Below, piece after piece: positions 51,177-60,145 of a stretch of 64,000 nt of DNA. Both the position numbers and the translations under genes were made by a program. Positions within the stretch are counted from its first letter, which is position 1. Every line of letters begins with the position of its first letter. The notes below the pieces were generated by a model. The model saw nothing but the letters and a program-made list of their open reading frames with translations. It was not told the origin of the DNA and did not search any database. Source of the stretch: Rubrobacter taiwanensis (GTDB lineage Bacteria > Actinomycetota > Rubrobacteria > Rubrobacterales > Rubrobacteraceae); assembly GCF_004337705.1 (NCBI RefSeq), contig NZ_SKBU01000015.1:238686-302685 (forward strand), in the 5' to 3' direction.

Positions 51177-51800
51177 TCAGGAGCAAGCAGCCCCCCGCGG
51201 AGTGCCTCCGGCTCCGGCCAGCTTAGTCTGGTCCAGAACCGGCACGTTCTGATGAGGGAGCAGCAGCACGGCCGGACCTCCGGCCTCAAGCGCTGTCTGC
51301 GAGGCCCCCGAGGCCTCGCTGGCATCGGCCGGTCTTGCGACGTGGTTGCCGTTGTAGATGTAGATGAGCTTGCCGAGTCCCAGCTGTCCGGCGAGGGAAT
51401 CCGAGCAGCTGGCTATCTTATGGCCGGGACGGTTGCAACGTTCGGCCAGCGCCATCCCGACCCCGTTGGCGAAACCCTGTCCCAAGGGTCCGGTGGTGGT
51501 CTCAACGCCCGGTCTTTGTCCGTACTCCGGGCGTCCCGGGGGCTTCGAACACGGCCGCCTGAAGTCCTCCAGCGAGAGCTCGTAGCCGGTCAGGTGCAGG
51601 CCGAAGTAGAGCAGCATAGAGGTACGCCCGGCGGAGAGGACGAGCCGTTCCCGGTCCGGCCAGGCGGGGTTGTGCCGGAGAAACCTCATGTAGATAGTGT
51701 AAGCTACCGGCGTTAGCACCATGGGCGTGCCCGGATATCCGGATTCGGCCCTCTGAACTGCGCCCATCGCAAGCGCGCGGATGGGTCGATCACAAGCCTC
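51177..51800 (-). pseudogene. tkt: Transketolase with a large internal deletion
   Basis: Reading leftward from about 51800: [18 protein letters not shown], then [57 protein letters not shown]; all from the N-terminal TPP domain of transketolase. The normally invariant SGHPG is SGYPG (catalytic His to Tyr). After [15 protein letters not shown] the text jumps directly to [20 protein letters not shown] and [13 protein letters not shown], which belongs near the end of the middle domain. Some 300 codons in between are missing and the C-terminal domain is absent. The 196-residue frame is open but cannot be an active enzyme. Confidence 0.8.
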
Positions 51801-51864
51801 TCCGTATCTGAGGTCGGATATAAGCAGCAGGATACGGCCTTCGAAGGCGCGGCGATCGCCCCCC

Positions 51865-52779
51865 TCAGCCGCGCGCCGGCTCCCGGGCGGCCCCCCTGAA
51901 GCGCTCGCACACCCGGAACAAGTACTCGCAGAACCTCTCCTCTGCCGGGGTCATCTCCGCGGAGGGGTGCCGGATCAGGGTGAACCGCCGCGGAATCTCA
52001 AACCCCTCCGCCACCGCGAGCCGCCCGGCCTCCAGCTCCAGTTGAACCGCGGCCCGAGAGAAGATCGAGAACCCCATCCCCGCCTCTATGGCTTCCTTGA
52101 TCGCGCTCGTGCTCCCTATCTCCATCTCGACCCTGAGCTCAACGCCCAGTTCTGAGAGAGCGCGCTCCACCACCTCCCGCGTCCCGGACCCCTTCTCCCG
52201 CGAGATAAACGGCTCCTCGGAGAGCTCCTCCGCCCGCACCCCGCCGCGCGCCCACCGGTGGCGCGGCGGCACCACGACCACCAGCTCGTCGTCCAGCAGC
52301 GGAATGCCCTCCAGCGACTCCGGATACCACTCGCCCTCGATCAACCCGAAAGCAAACCTCCCCCCGGCCACCAGCTCCGCCACCTCCCGCGTGTTTCCGA
52401 CGAACAGATCGGGGAGCGTGCCCGGAACCTTCTTGCGAAATCCCCACAGCCACTCTGGCAGCAGATGCTCCCCCAGAGTCGAACTGGCCGCAAACCGCAG
52501 CCGCATGTCATGCTTGCTCTTGAGCGTGTGCAACACGTACTCCAGAGCCCGAATCTCATCCAGAACCTTGCGCGCATGCCGGTAGAGCAGCTCCCCCTCC
52601 CGCGTCGGCTCAACCCCGCGCCGCGAACGCTCCAAAAGCAACACCCGGGCTTCCCGCTCCAGCTCCGCCAGACGCTCCGAAACCGAAGGCTGCGAAAGAT
52701 ACATCCGCCGCGCCGCCCCAGAGATCGTACCCTCCTCGACCGCCGCACAGAATGCCTCAAGAGACCTTAGCTTCATCAC
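51865..52779 (-). CDS. LysR-type transcriptional regulator
   Basis: 304 residues. Helix-turn-helix in [34 protein letters not shown] (residues 5-38), with a substrate-binding domain from about 90 ([18 protein letters not shown]). LysR proteins of this type (CysL/CbbR-like opening) often control sulfur or carbon assimilation. It is upstream of, and in the same direction as, the decayed transketolase and the ComB-like gene; the AT-rich region after 52780 holds its promoter. Confidence 0.88.
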   Translation of the reverse strand: MMKLRSLEAFCAAVEEGTISGAARRMYLSQPSVSERLAELEREARVLLLERSRRGVEPTREGELLYRHARKVLDEIRALEYVLHTLKSKHDMRLRFAASSTLGEHLLPEWLWGFRKKVPGTLPDLFVGNTREVAELVAGGRFAFGLIEGEWYPESLEGIPLLDDELVVVVPPRHRWARGGVRAEELSEEPFISREKGSGTREVVERALSELGVELRVEMEIGSTSAIKEAIEAGMGFSIFSRAAVQLELEAGRLAVAEGFEIPRRFTLIRHPSAEMTPAEERFCEYLFRVCERFRGAAREPARG

Positions 52780-52943
52780 ACCCTTCTGCCGATCAACCTC
52801 GCGGTACTCAACTCATCGTAAATATACTGAGTTTCTATATTACCATCCAGTCATAGTAAGCGTCCACGGTCCTGGAAGCTCTATGGGCAGGCGTTTATAG
52901 GATTGATGTAACATTCATATTGACCCGGATACGTCCTCTTCTA

Positions 52944-52955
52944 TGATCTGGATCA
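52944..52955 (+). promoter_or_regulatory. Fnr-like inverted repeat
   Basis: TGAT-CTGG-ATCA: two 4-bp halves around 4 bp, the spacing of Fnr boxes (TTGAT-N4-ATCAA), lacking the outermost T/A. It lies in the non-coding area upstream of the truncated permease tail. Tentative. Confidence 0.25.
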
Positions 52956-53086
52956 CGGGATCGGGTGGGTGACTACGTGCTGGCCGGTCTTTCTCTGCTG
53001 GCTTTCCGGCAGTGGCCGGCCTGGAGGCGGAGATCCAAGACTTTGAGGCCGGGGCTTGAGGATGCGGTCGGCGGACAGTAGCCAGT

Positions 53087-53248
53087 ATTCTGGGGCTGCC
53101 GGTGTTCGTGATCGCCGGCCCCTACCTCTCCAAGTATTTCAGGGAGCGCTGGCTGGGGATGGTTCTGGCCATCGTTCTGCTGTACGTGGGGATAGGGTAT
53201 CTCTTCGGCGGTATCATCAAGGGTGCGGCCGGGATCCGGATCATCTAG
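53087..53248 (+). pseudogene. C-terminal tail of a TauE/SafE-type permease
   Basis: The plus-strand frame reads ILGLPVFVIAGPYLSKYFRE, RWLGMVLAIVLLYVGIGYLF, then GGIIKGAAGIRII and TAG. This is the last membrane helix region of a TauE/SafE permease, 54 codons long, with no start codon, ribosome site or preceding domains. The 300 bases before it (52780-53086) hold only promoter-like AT-rich DNA. It is 28 bp before the flavoprotein gene. Confidence 0.55.
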
Positions 53249-53276
53249 AAGCTAAGGGAAGGATCGTACGGAGGTC

Positions 53277-54974
53277 ATGCAGAAGAGAGGCAAAAAGACC
53301 ATAGTCTTCGGGGGCGGAGGGCATGCGCACCTCTACTCGCTCCGGCGCACGCACGAGCTGACCGCGCAGAGGTTTGAGGTCGTGCTCGTCAACCCGAGCC
53401 GCTTCCTCTACTACTCGGGCATGGCGCCGGGGATGCTCTCCCGTATCTACCGCCCCGAGGAGGGGCGGATAGACATCAAGTATCTGGTAGAGAAGGGCGG
53501 CGGGCGGTTCGTGAAGGACTATCTGACGGAGATACACCCGGATTCCGGGGAGATCTCGCTCGCCGGCGGGCGGACGATCCCCTACGACGTCATGAGCCTG
53601 TGTTTGGGCAGCGGGGTGCCCAATCAGGACTTCGCCGCCTCGATAGATCACCTCACGCCCGTAAAACCGGTCGAGAACATGGAGAACCTCTACTGGAAGC
53701 TGCGCGGCTTCGAGGAGTGGAACGGGCGGCCCAGGGTTCTGATCGTGGGCGGCGGCCCTGGCGGCTGCGAGATGGCCTGCAACTGCAGGAAGGTCTTCGA
53801 GGACCACGGGATAGAGGGCCAGATCACGATCGTCGACGCCAACCCGGAGCTTCTGAAGAGCGCGCCCGGGAAGGCCCGGCGCATCATGCGGGAGTTCATG
53901 CAGCGGCGCGGCATAGAGGTGCTTACCGGAACCCGGGTCGTGAAGGTGGAGGACGGCGTGGCCCACACTCAGGACGGGCAGCGGCTGCGCTTCGACCTGC
54001 TCATACTGGCCGTAGGCATCAAACCCCCGGACATCTTCCGAAAATCGGGGTTGAAGGTCGCTTACGACGACGGGTTGTGGATCAACGAGCACCTTCAGAG
54101 CGTCACCGATCCCCGCATCTTCGGCGGCGGGGACTCGGTCGCCTTCAGGGGCGAGCCGCTCACCCGGCTCGGGGTCTTCGCCATCCGGCAGGGGCCGGTG
54201 ATCTTTCACAACCTGCAGGCTTTCCTCCGGGGTGAGCCGCTGAAAAAGTTCCGCCCGCAGCCCGTCTTCCTCTATATCCTGAACCTCGGCAACTACGAGG
54301 GGCTGGCGATCTGGGGTCCTCTGGTCTGGAGCGGCAAGCGGGCCTGGGACCTCAAACACTACATAGACACCAGGTTCATGCGAAGGTTTCAGTATCCGGA
54401 GGACCGGCCGGGAGAGGTGGCCGAGTACTTCGAGCGCCTGAGCGAAGAGGACGTATGCGACGTGGGGGTGAACATAGAGAGTCCCGGCGCCCTGCGGGCG
54501 GCGACCGGCGGCACCCCGTGTTCTGCAACGGACGATGTCTCCTCGCTGGCGCGTGAAAAAGCGGCCGGCGGCGTCCCGCTCGGCTACCGCAAGCGGACCC
54601 GGCGCGGCGGGCACATCCCCTCCTCCACGTGGCTCAACTGGAAGCGCTCTCTGAGACGGGACAACACGATGAAGCCTGCCGCCGAGCTGCGGGAGATGTT
54701 CGACCGGGCCGGCTTCGACCCGAACGGGGAGCTAATAGTCTACTGCCAGAGTGCGGCCTGCTCGGGGCACCAGCTCTTCGCGCTCAAGCTGCTCGGCCAC
54801 GACAACGTGAAGAACTACGACGGGTCCTGGAAGGAGTGGGGCAACAGCGAGCTGCCCATACAGACCCGTCCCGACCGCCTGACGACCGTCGCGGACGCCG
54901 CCAGACCGTACGCCGCCGGTGTCCTGGGGCTGGCGGTTCTCTGGATGGCGGCGAGGCGGCTGCGGCGGGGGTAG
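53277..54974 (+). CDS. FAD-dependent oxidoreductase fused to a partial rhodanese and a membrane anchor
   Basis: 565 residues. Residues 1-400 are a two-dinucleotide-binding flavoprotein: IVFGGGGHAHLYSL (FAD), YYSGMAPGMLSRIY, LIVGGGPGGCEMA (NAD) and IFGGGDSVAF; the nearest style is the NDH-2/SelD-associated oxidoreductase family. From about 450, GGHIPSSTWLNW and VYCQSAACSGHQLFALKLLGHDNVKNYDGSWKEWGN-like text (YCQSAACS with the active Cys) is the second half of a thiosulfate/mercaptopyruvate sulfurtransferase. The usual VLDVR start of the rhodanese domain is missing; 410-448 is low-complexity. A hydrophobic helix ends the protein. Probably links sulfane sulfur to quinone. Confidence 0.75.
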   Translation: MQKRGKKTIVFGGGGHAHLYSLRRTHELTAQRFEVVLVNPSRFLYYSGMAPGMLSRIYRPEEGRIDIKYLVEKGGGRFVKDYLTEIHPDSGEISLAGGRTIPYDVMSLCLGSGVPNQDFAASIDHLTPVKPVENMENLYWKLRGFEEWNGRPRVLIVGGGPGGCEMACNCRKVFEDHGIEGQITIVDANPELLKSAPGKARRIMREFMQRRGIEVLTGTRVVKVEDGVAHTQDGQRLRFDLLILAVGIKPPDIFRKSGLKVAYDDGLWINEHLQSVTDPRIFGGGDSVAFRGEPLTRLGVFAIRQGPVIFHNLQAFLRGEPLKKFRPQPVFLYILNLGNYEGLAIWGPLVWSGKRAWDLKHYIDTRFMRRFQYPEDRPGEVAEYFERLSEEDVCDVGVNIESPGALRAATGGTPCSATDDVSSLAREKAAGGVPLGYRKRTRRGGHIPSSTWLNWKRSLRRDNTMKPAAELREMFDRAGFDPNGELIVYCQSAACSGHQLFALKLLGHDNVKNYDGSWKEWGNSELPIQTRPDRLTTVADAARPYAAGVLGLAVLWMAARRLRRG

Positions 54975-54990
54975 GAAGCAGGGGGTCTGG

Positions 54991-56445
54991 GTGTACGATC
55001 TCGTGGTGATCGGGGGCGGGACGGCCGGGCTGGTCTCCGCCGCGGGGGCAGCTTCCATGGGTGCCAGAACGGCGCTCATCGAACGCGACAGACTGGGCGG
55101 CGAGTGCCTCCATTACGGCTGCGTCCCGACCAAGGCCCTCATAAGAAGCGCAAAAGTCGCCCACACCCTGCGCCGCGCGGAGGAGTTCGGGATGAAGCCC
55201 GTAGAAGCGGAGGTGGACTTCCCGGCCGTCATGCGCCGGATGCGGCGCGTGATCGGTGAGGTGGGCCGGCACGACTCTCCGGAGCGGTTCCGAGCACTGG
55301 GGGTGGAGCTGTTTCTGGAACAGCAGGCCAGCTTCGAGGCGCCGGACGAGATCTCGGTCGACGGCCGCAGCCTGCGGGCGAGGAGCGTAATCCTGGCCAC
55401 GGGCTCCCACCCCGCCGTCCCGCCGGTAACCGGTCTCAGGGAGGCGGGGTACATAACGCACGTGGAGGCGCTGGAGCTAGAGCGCCTGCCGGAGTCCCTG
55501 ATAATAATCGGGGCTGGACCCATCGGGTGCGAGTTCGCCCAGATCTTCACCCGCTTCGGCTGCCGGGTGAGCCTGCTGGAGGTGCTCCCCAACCCGCTGC
55601 CGCGGGAGGACCCCGAGATCTCCGTCACCCTGCGCGACCGCCTGGAGGCCGAGGACGTGAGCTTCCACGGCGGCCGGCGCGTAATAGAGGTCCGCAGGAC
55701 CGGGAGCGAGAAGGCCGTGATCAGCGAGAACGACCGCAGAGAGCGGCTGGAGCTGCGCGCCGAAGAGATCCTGCTCGCCACCGGGCAGCTCCCCGCCGTG
55801 GAGGGGCTGAACCCGGAGAACGCCGGCATCGAGCTGCAGCGGACCGGCGTGAGGGTGGACGCCAACCTGCGCACCACCGCCCCGGGCGTCTACGCCGCGG
55901 GCGATGTGACCGGCAAGTATCTCTTCACGCATGTGGCCGAGTATCAGGGGCGGCTGGCGCTCAGGAACGCCCTCTTCCCCCTGGGCAGCCGGGCGGACTA
56001 CCGGGTGGTGCCCCGGGTCACATTCACCGACCCGGAAGTCGCGCGCGTGGGGCTTACGGAGCCCGAAGCCCGCCGGCAGCACGATAAGGTGAAGGTCTTC
56101 CGCTACCCGTTTGCGGATCTGGACCGCGCCATCGCCGACGGGGAACCGGAGGGGTTCGTGAAGCTGGTGGCGGACCGGCGCGGCAGGATCCTGGGCGGAC
56201 ATATAATCGGGGCGGGCGCGGGCAACCTCATTCAGGAGATCACCCTCGCCATGCACAGAAACATCCCGGTGGGCCAGCTCTCGCAGACGATCCACGCCTA
56301 CCCCACCCTCTCCGAAGGGGTGAAGCGCGCCGCGGATATCTACTACCGGGAACTGCTCTTTACCGGCAGGAACAGGAGGATCTTCGAAACCTTCTTCAAG
56401 CTCCGCAGACTCCTTAACCGCTACGGTCCCGGCAGAAGAGGATAG
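54991..56445 (+). CDS. Mercuric-reductase-like pyridine nucleotide-disulfide oxidoreductase
   Basis: 484 residues from a GTG at 54991. VIGGGTAGLVSAAGAASMG binds FAD, GGECLHYGCVPTKAL carries the redox disulfide, IIIGAGPIGCEFAQIFTRFG binds NAD(P), AAGDVTGKYLF contacts FAD, and HAYPTLSEGVKRAAD is the dimerisation motif with the His-Glu pair. Not a true mercuric reductase: it lacks the N-terminal HMA domain and the C-terminal Cys pair. Related proteins are often fused to TVP38 domains. It follows the rhodanese fusion by 16 bp. Confidence 0.87.
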   Translation: MYDLVVIGGGTAGLVSAAGAASMGARTALIERDRLGGECLHYGCVPTKALIRSAKVAHTLRRAEEFGMKPVEAEVDFPAVMRRMRRVIGEVGRHDSPERFRALGVELFLEQQASFEAPDEISVDGRSLRARSVILATGSHPAVPPVTGLREAGYITHVEALELERLPESLIIIGAGPIGCEFAQIFTRFGCRVSLLEVLPNPLPREDPEISVTLRDRLEAEDVSFHGGRRVIEVRRTGSEKAVISENDRRERLELRAEEILLATGQLPAVEGLNPENAGIELQRTGVRVDANLRTTAPGVYAAGDVTGKYLFTHVAEYQGRLALRNALFPLGSRADYRVVPRVTFTDPEVARVGLTEPEARRQHDKVKVFRYPFADLDRAIADGEPEGFVKLVADRRGRILGGHIIGAGAGNLIQEITLAMHRNIPVGQLSQTIHAYPTLSEGVKRAADIYYRELLFTGRNRRIFETFFKLRRLLNRYGPGRRG

Positions 56446-56733
56446 AGGAGGGAGGATTTTGAACCGGAGGCCTCCTCTACCAGCACACGTCCTCGCCGGT
56501 CGGGCCCGGTATCCCGGAACGCCGGGGCACCGTCGAGCCCACCGGTGGGCTGGGGCGCCGGTGAAAGCCGGCCCGTTAACTTCGGTCCATGGGCTCCGCA
56601 GCCGGGCATTCAGCGCACGTGCCCGGGTAAATCCGATAACGATATACATAAACCTGATGACCGGATGCGGTTCTCCACTCCGCGGCGGACTTAGAATGTA
56701 TGTGTTACTTCGCGGAAGGAGAGGAGGGTCAGG

Positions 56734-58035
56734 ATGCCTGACGTTCGCAAGCTAGCGGCAGCGGGCGGAGCCTCGCTGGCGCTGGCGGGGACGACCAAGC
56801 TGGCTCAGGAGAGGCTCAAGCACGACGTCCGGGGGCGCGTGGTGATCGTCGGGGGTGGAACTGCGGGCATCTCCGTCGCGGCGCGGCTCTGCCGGGAGAT
56901 CAAGACCCCGGATGTGACCGTAGTGGAGCCGTCCGGGATTCACGCCTACCAGCCGGGATGGACGCTGGTCTCTTCCGGCGTGTTCGGCAAGGAGCACTTC
57001 ATCCGGAGAGAAGAAGACTTCATCCCGAGGGAGGCAAAATGGGTCAGGGAGCGCGCCGTGGGCTTCGAACCGGAGCAGAACCGCGTCGTGCTCGAGAGCG
57101 GCAGGGGGCTCGGCTACGACTATCTGGTGGTCTGCCCCGGCCATCAACTCAACTACGACAGGATCGAGGGTCTCAACGGCAACCTCGGGAAGAACGGGCT
57201 CGTCAGTAACTATACGGCGGACGGTGCCGAGCAAACCTGGCGGGCGATCCGCGAATTTCGGGGCGGTACGGCGCTCTTCGCGGAGCCGGCGGGCCAGATC
57301 AAGTGCGGCGGAGCGCCGCAGAAGATCGCCTACATGGCCGATTCCCACTGGCGGAGGACGGGCGTGCGGGACAGGATAGACCAGAAGTTCGTGACCGGTA
57401 AACCCGCCATCTTCTCCTCCCCCTACTACCGTGAGGCCCTCGAAGGGGTGATGGAGCGCAAGGGGATCGAGCGCATCCTGGAACACGATCTCGTCGCCGT
57501 CGACGCCGCGAAGAAGGAGGCGGTCTTCGCCGTCAAGAACGGAAACGGGGAAGTCAAGCACAAAACACTCTCTTATGACCTGCTGCACTTCTGCCCCCCG
57601 CAGAGCGCCCCGGACTTCGTCGCCGAGAGCCCGCTCGCGAACGAAGCGGGCTACGTGGAGGTCGATAAACACACCATGCAGCACGTCCGCTACCCGAACG
57701 TATTCGCGCTCGGAGATGCCAGCAACCTGCCAACCTCCAAGACGGGAGCGGCGATCCGCAAACAGGCCCCCGTCCTGGTCCACAACCTGATCCGGGCCAT
57801 GCAAGGCACCGATCTGAAGATAGATTCTAAAGACTACCACGGCTACTCCTCCTGCCCGCTGGTGACCGATTACGGCAAGATGATGCTGGCCGAGTTCGAC
57901 TACACGCTCAAGCCGAGACCCACCTTCCCGCCTTGGGATCACGACTCGCGTAAGGAGACCTACCCTAACTGGATCCTCAAGACCCGGATCCTGCCCGCCG
58001 TCTACTGGCACGGAATGCTCAAAGGGCTGGCCTAA
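56734..58035 (+). CDS. Sulfide:quinone oxidoreductase family protein
   Basis: 433 residues. VVIVGGGTAGISVAARLCRE binds FAD (residues 35-54); AYQPGWTLVSSGVF and FIPREAKWV are the SQR type II (SQOR-like) motifs; FAEPAGQIKCGGAPQKIAYMADSHW gives the essential Cys and the family signature; FCPPQSAPDFV is the second conserved segment and LGDASNLPTSKTGAAIRKQ contacts flavin. Transfers electrons from sulfide to quinone and makes sulfane sulfur. The ATG follows AGGAGAGGAGG. A 288-bp gap before it holds only promoter-like AT-rich DNA. Confidence 0.9.
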   Translation: MPDVRKLAAAGGASLALAGTTKLAQERLKHDVRGRVVIVGGGTAGISVAARLCREIKTPDVTVVEPSGIHAYQPGWTLVSSGVFGKEHFIRREEDFIPREAKWVRERAVGFEPEQNRVVLESGRGLGYDYLVVCPGHQLNYDRIEGLNGNLGKNGLVSNYTADGAEQTWRAIREFRGGTALFAEPAGQIKCGGAPQKIAYMADSHWRRTGVRDRIDQKFVTGKPAIFSSPYYREALEGVMERKGIERILEHDLVAVDAAKKEAVFAVKNGNGEVKHKTLSYDLLHFCPPQSAPDFVAESPLANEAGYVEVDKHTMQHVRYPNVFALGDASNLPTSKTGAAIRKQAPVLVHNLIRAMQGTDLKIDSKDYHGYSSCPLVTDYGKMMLAEFDYTLKPRPTFPPWDHDSRKETYPNWILKTRILPAVYWHGMLKGLA

Positions 58036-58055
58036 ACCCCATACCCAAAGGGCCC

Positions 58056-58643
58056 TTGATCCCCGCACTTCTGGCCCAGGCCGAGCGCAGTGTCGAGGAG
58101 GTGGCGTCCCGGACGGGTGTTTCGGTGGCGGTGGCGTCCCAGCATCTGAGGAACCTTCGCGCCGCCGGCATGCTCATGACGCGTCGGGAAGCGCAGCGGG
58201 TCTACTACCGGCTCGCGGACGAGAGTGTGTTCGAAGCGTTGCGGGCCGTACGGAGCGTCGGGGAGCGGCGGCTGGCGGAGGTTGAGCGCCTCATCCGGGC
58301 ATATCTCCACGAACGGGACTCGATGCGGGCGGTAAGCGCCCGGGAGCTTCTGGAGCTGCTCAGGGAGGATGCGGCGGTTGTGCTGGACGTCCGTCCGGAG
58401 GAAGAGTACCGGGCTGGGCACATAGCCGGGGCCCGTTCGGTACCGCTGGAGAGGCTGGAGGAGTACCTGTGCGACGCGCCGGAGGAGATCCGGGAGAAGC
58501 AGATCGTCGCCTACTGCCGCGGACCTTATTGTGTGTTCTCCGACGAAGCGGTGAGGCTGCTAACCGGGAAGGGCTACCGGGCGAGCCGTCTGCTGGAGGG
58601 CTTCCCGGAGTGGCGCGCTGCCGGGCTGCCGGTGGAAGAGTAG
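58056..58643 (+). CDS. ArsR-type HTH domain fused to rhodanese, N-terminus shortened
   Basis: 195 residues from a TTG. HTH: LLAQAERSVEEVASRTGVSV, ASQHLRNLRAAGM and RRVYYRLADESV; the first helices (LADPTRLRILD-type) are missing, about 25 residues. Rhodanese at 95-193: VLDVRPEEEYRAGHI, YCRGPYCVFSDEAVRLL (active Cys in CRGPYC) and EGFPEWRAAGLPV. ArsR-rhodanese proteins sense persulfide in sulfur operons. No ribosome site is evident, so it may be translated by coupling with the SQR gene, 20 bp upstream, or be damaged. Confidence 0.75.
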   Translation: MIPALLAQAERSVEEVASRTGVSVAVASQHLRNLRAAGMLMTRREAQRVYYRLADESVFEALRAVRSVGERRLAEVERLIRAYLHERDSMRAVSARELLELLREDAAVVLDVRPEEEYRAGHIAGARSVPLERLEEYLCDAPEEIREKQIVAYCRGPYCVFSDEAVRLLTGKGYRASRLLEGFPEWRAAGLPVEE

Positions 58644-58662
58644 GGCGGTAGAGAGTGGGAGG

Positions 58663-59913
58663 ATGAAGGGAGAAGACCTCCACGAGGCGCAGCTTGGTCT
58701 GAGAGAGAACCTCCTCCAGTTCTCGCTGCTGGTCGTGATAAACCTCTTTGTCGGTTCTATGGTGGGGCTAGAGCGCACGGTCCTGCCGCTTCTGGGCAGC
58801 GAAGTCTTCGGTCTCGCCTCGGCGAGCGCCGCGCTCTCCTTCATAGTCAGTTTCGGCTTCACCAAGGCGCTCGTGAACCTGGCAGCGGGTGCTCTGGCCG
58901 ACCGCTTCGGCCGGCGGAGGATCCTCATCTTCGGCTGGGGGGTGGGGATCTTCGTGCCGGTGACCGTCATCGCCGCCACCGCCTGGTGGCAGATAGTGCT
59001 GGCTAACGTTCTGCTCGGGGTGAATCAGGGCCTCACTTGGTCCATGACGGTCAACATGAAGATGGATCTTGCAACGCCGCGGGAGCGGGGGCTGGCTCTG
59101 GGGCTCAACGAGTTCGCCGGTTACGCCGGGCTCGCGCTCGCGAGCGGGCTCTCCGGGCTGGTGGCCGCGGAGTATTTCTTGAGGCCCGAGCCCTTCTACC
59201 TCGGCATAGCCTTTGCGCTGGCGGGCCTCGGCCTGTCGGTCGCCGTCCGGGACACCGGAGAACACCTGAGGAGTCAGGTGAGCCGGGGAGTGGGGCTCTC
59301 CGAAGTTGATGAGAAGCTCTCCCCGCGCGAGATCATCTCCCGCACCACCCTCACGGACCCCACCCTATCGAGCTGCAGCGTCTCGGGCCTGACGACGAAT
59401 CTCAAGGACGGCATGGCCTGGGGCCTCTTCCCGCTGTACTTCGCGGCGGCCGGGCTTGCGGTCGAGCGCATCGGGCTCGTGGTCGCCGTCTACCCGGCCG
59501 CCTGGGGCGTCTTCCAGCTCTTCACCGGACCCTTGAGCGACCGTCTGGGCCGCAAGTGGCTGATCGTCTCGGGGATGCTCGTCCAGGCAGCGGCGCTGTG
59601 GCTGATCCTGCTGGCGGACTCCTACGGTCCCTGGCTCGCGGCCTCGGTATTGCTGGGCCTCGGAACGGCCCTCGTCTACCCGACGCTGCTCGCGGCCGTG
59701 AGCGATGCGGCCCATCCCTCCTGGCGGGCCTCCTCGCTGGGCGTCTACCGGGCCTGGCGGGACTCCGGCTACGCGTTCGGAGCGCTGATCGCCGGGGCAC
59801 TCGCCGACCTCTTCGGGGTAGCGTGGTCCATCGGGCTCGTGGCGCTCCTTCCCCTGGCGGCCGGCATTATAGCTGCGGTGAGGATGGGCGAAACCCTGCG
59901 CTCCGGTAGATAG
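58663..59913 (+). CDS. Major facilitator superfamily transporter
   Basis: 416 residues, 12 membrane segments. ALADRFGRRRILIFGW is MFS motif A, repeated as PLSDRLGRKWLIVSG in the second half. No binding-site motif identifies the substrate; its location in the sulfur island suggests a sulfur or organic anion. The start follows GTGGGAGG, 19 bp after the ArsR-rhodanese gene, so it is part of the same transcript. Confidence 0.85.
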   Translation: MKGEDLHEAQLGLRENLLQFSLLVVINLFVGSMVGLERTVLPLLGSEVFGLASASAALSFIVSFGFTKALVNLAAGALADRFGRRRILIFGWGVGIFVPVTVIAATAWWQIVLANVLLGVNQGLTWSMTVNMKMDLATPRERGLALGLNEFAGYAGLALASGLSGLVAAEYFLRPEPFYLGIAFALAGLGLSVAVRDTGEHLRSQVSRGVGLSEVDEKLSPREIISRTTLTDPTLSSCSVSGLTTNLKDGMAWGLFPLYFAAAGLAVERIGLVVAVYPAAWGVFQLFTGPLSDRLGRKWLIVSGMLVQAAALWLILLADSYGPWLAASVLLGLGTALVYPTLLAAVSDAAHPSWRASSLGVYRAWRDSGYAFGALIAGALADLFGVAWSIGLVALLPLAAGIIAAVRMGETLRSGR

Positions 59914-60118
59914 CCCGCCGAGAGGCACGTTGTACGAACCACGAATGTGCGCCGAACCCATACTCCCCGGAGGTCCCGACATCCAGGTTCTCCGCGCCCG
60001 GCAGGTGCCCCCGCTTGTACTCCCACGGCTCCCGCACGTCTACCAGACGTGCTCCCCGGTTCCGCCACTCCTCCAGCTCCCCGGGCATCACGTCCGCGTA
60101 AGCAGCGTTATCCAGCAT
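59914..60118 (-). pseudogene. N-terminal fragment of a rhodanese-domain protein
   Basis: Reading leftward from 60118: MLDNAAYADVMPGELEEWRN, then RGARLVDVREPWEYKRGHLP and GAENLDVG; after this the text stops resembling rhodanese and runs into the MFS gene end on the other strand. The active-site Cys half is absent. It follows the MBL-rhodanese gene by 27 bp, in the same direction. Truncation at about 59970 by deletion is the simplest reading. Confidence 0.7.
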
Positions 60119-60145
60119 GTGCCAGACCTCTCCCTGCTTAACCTC

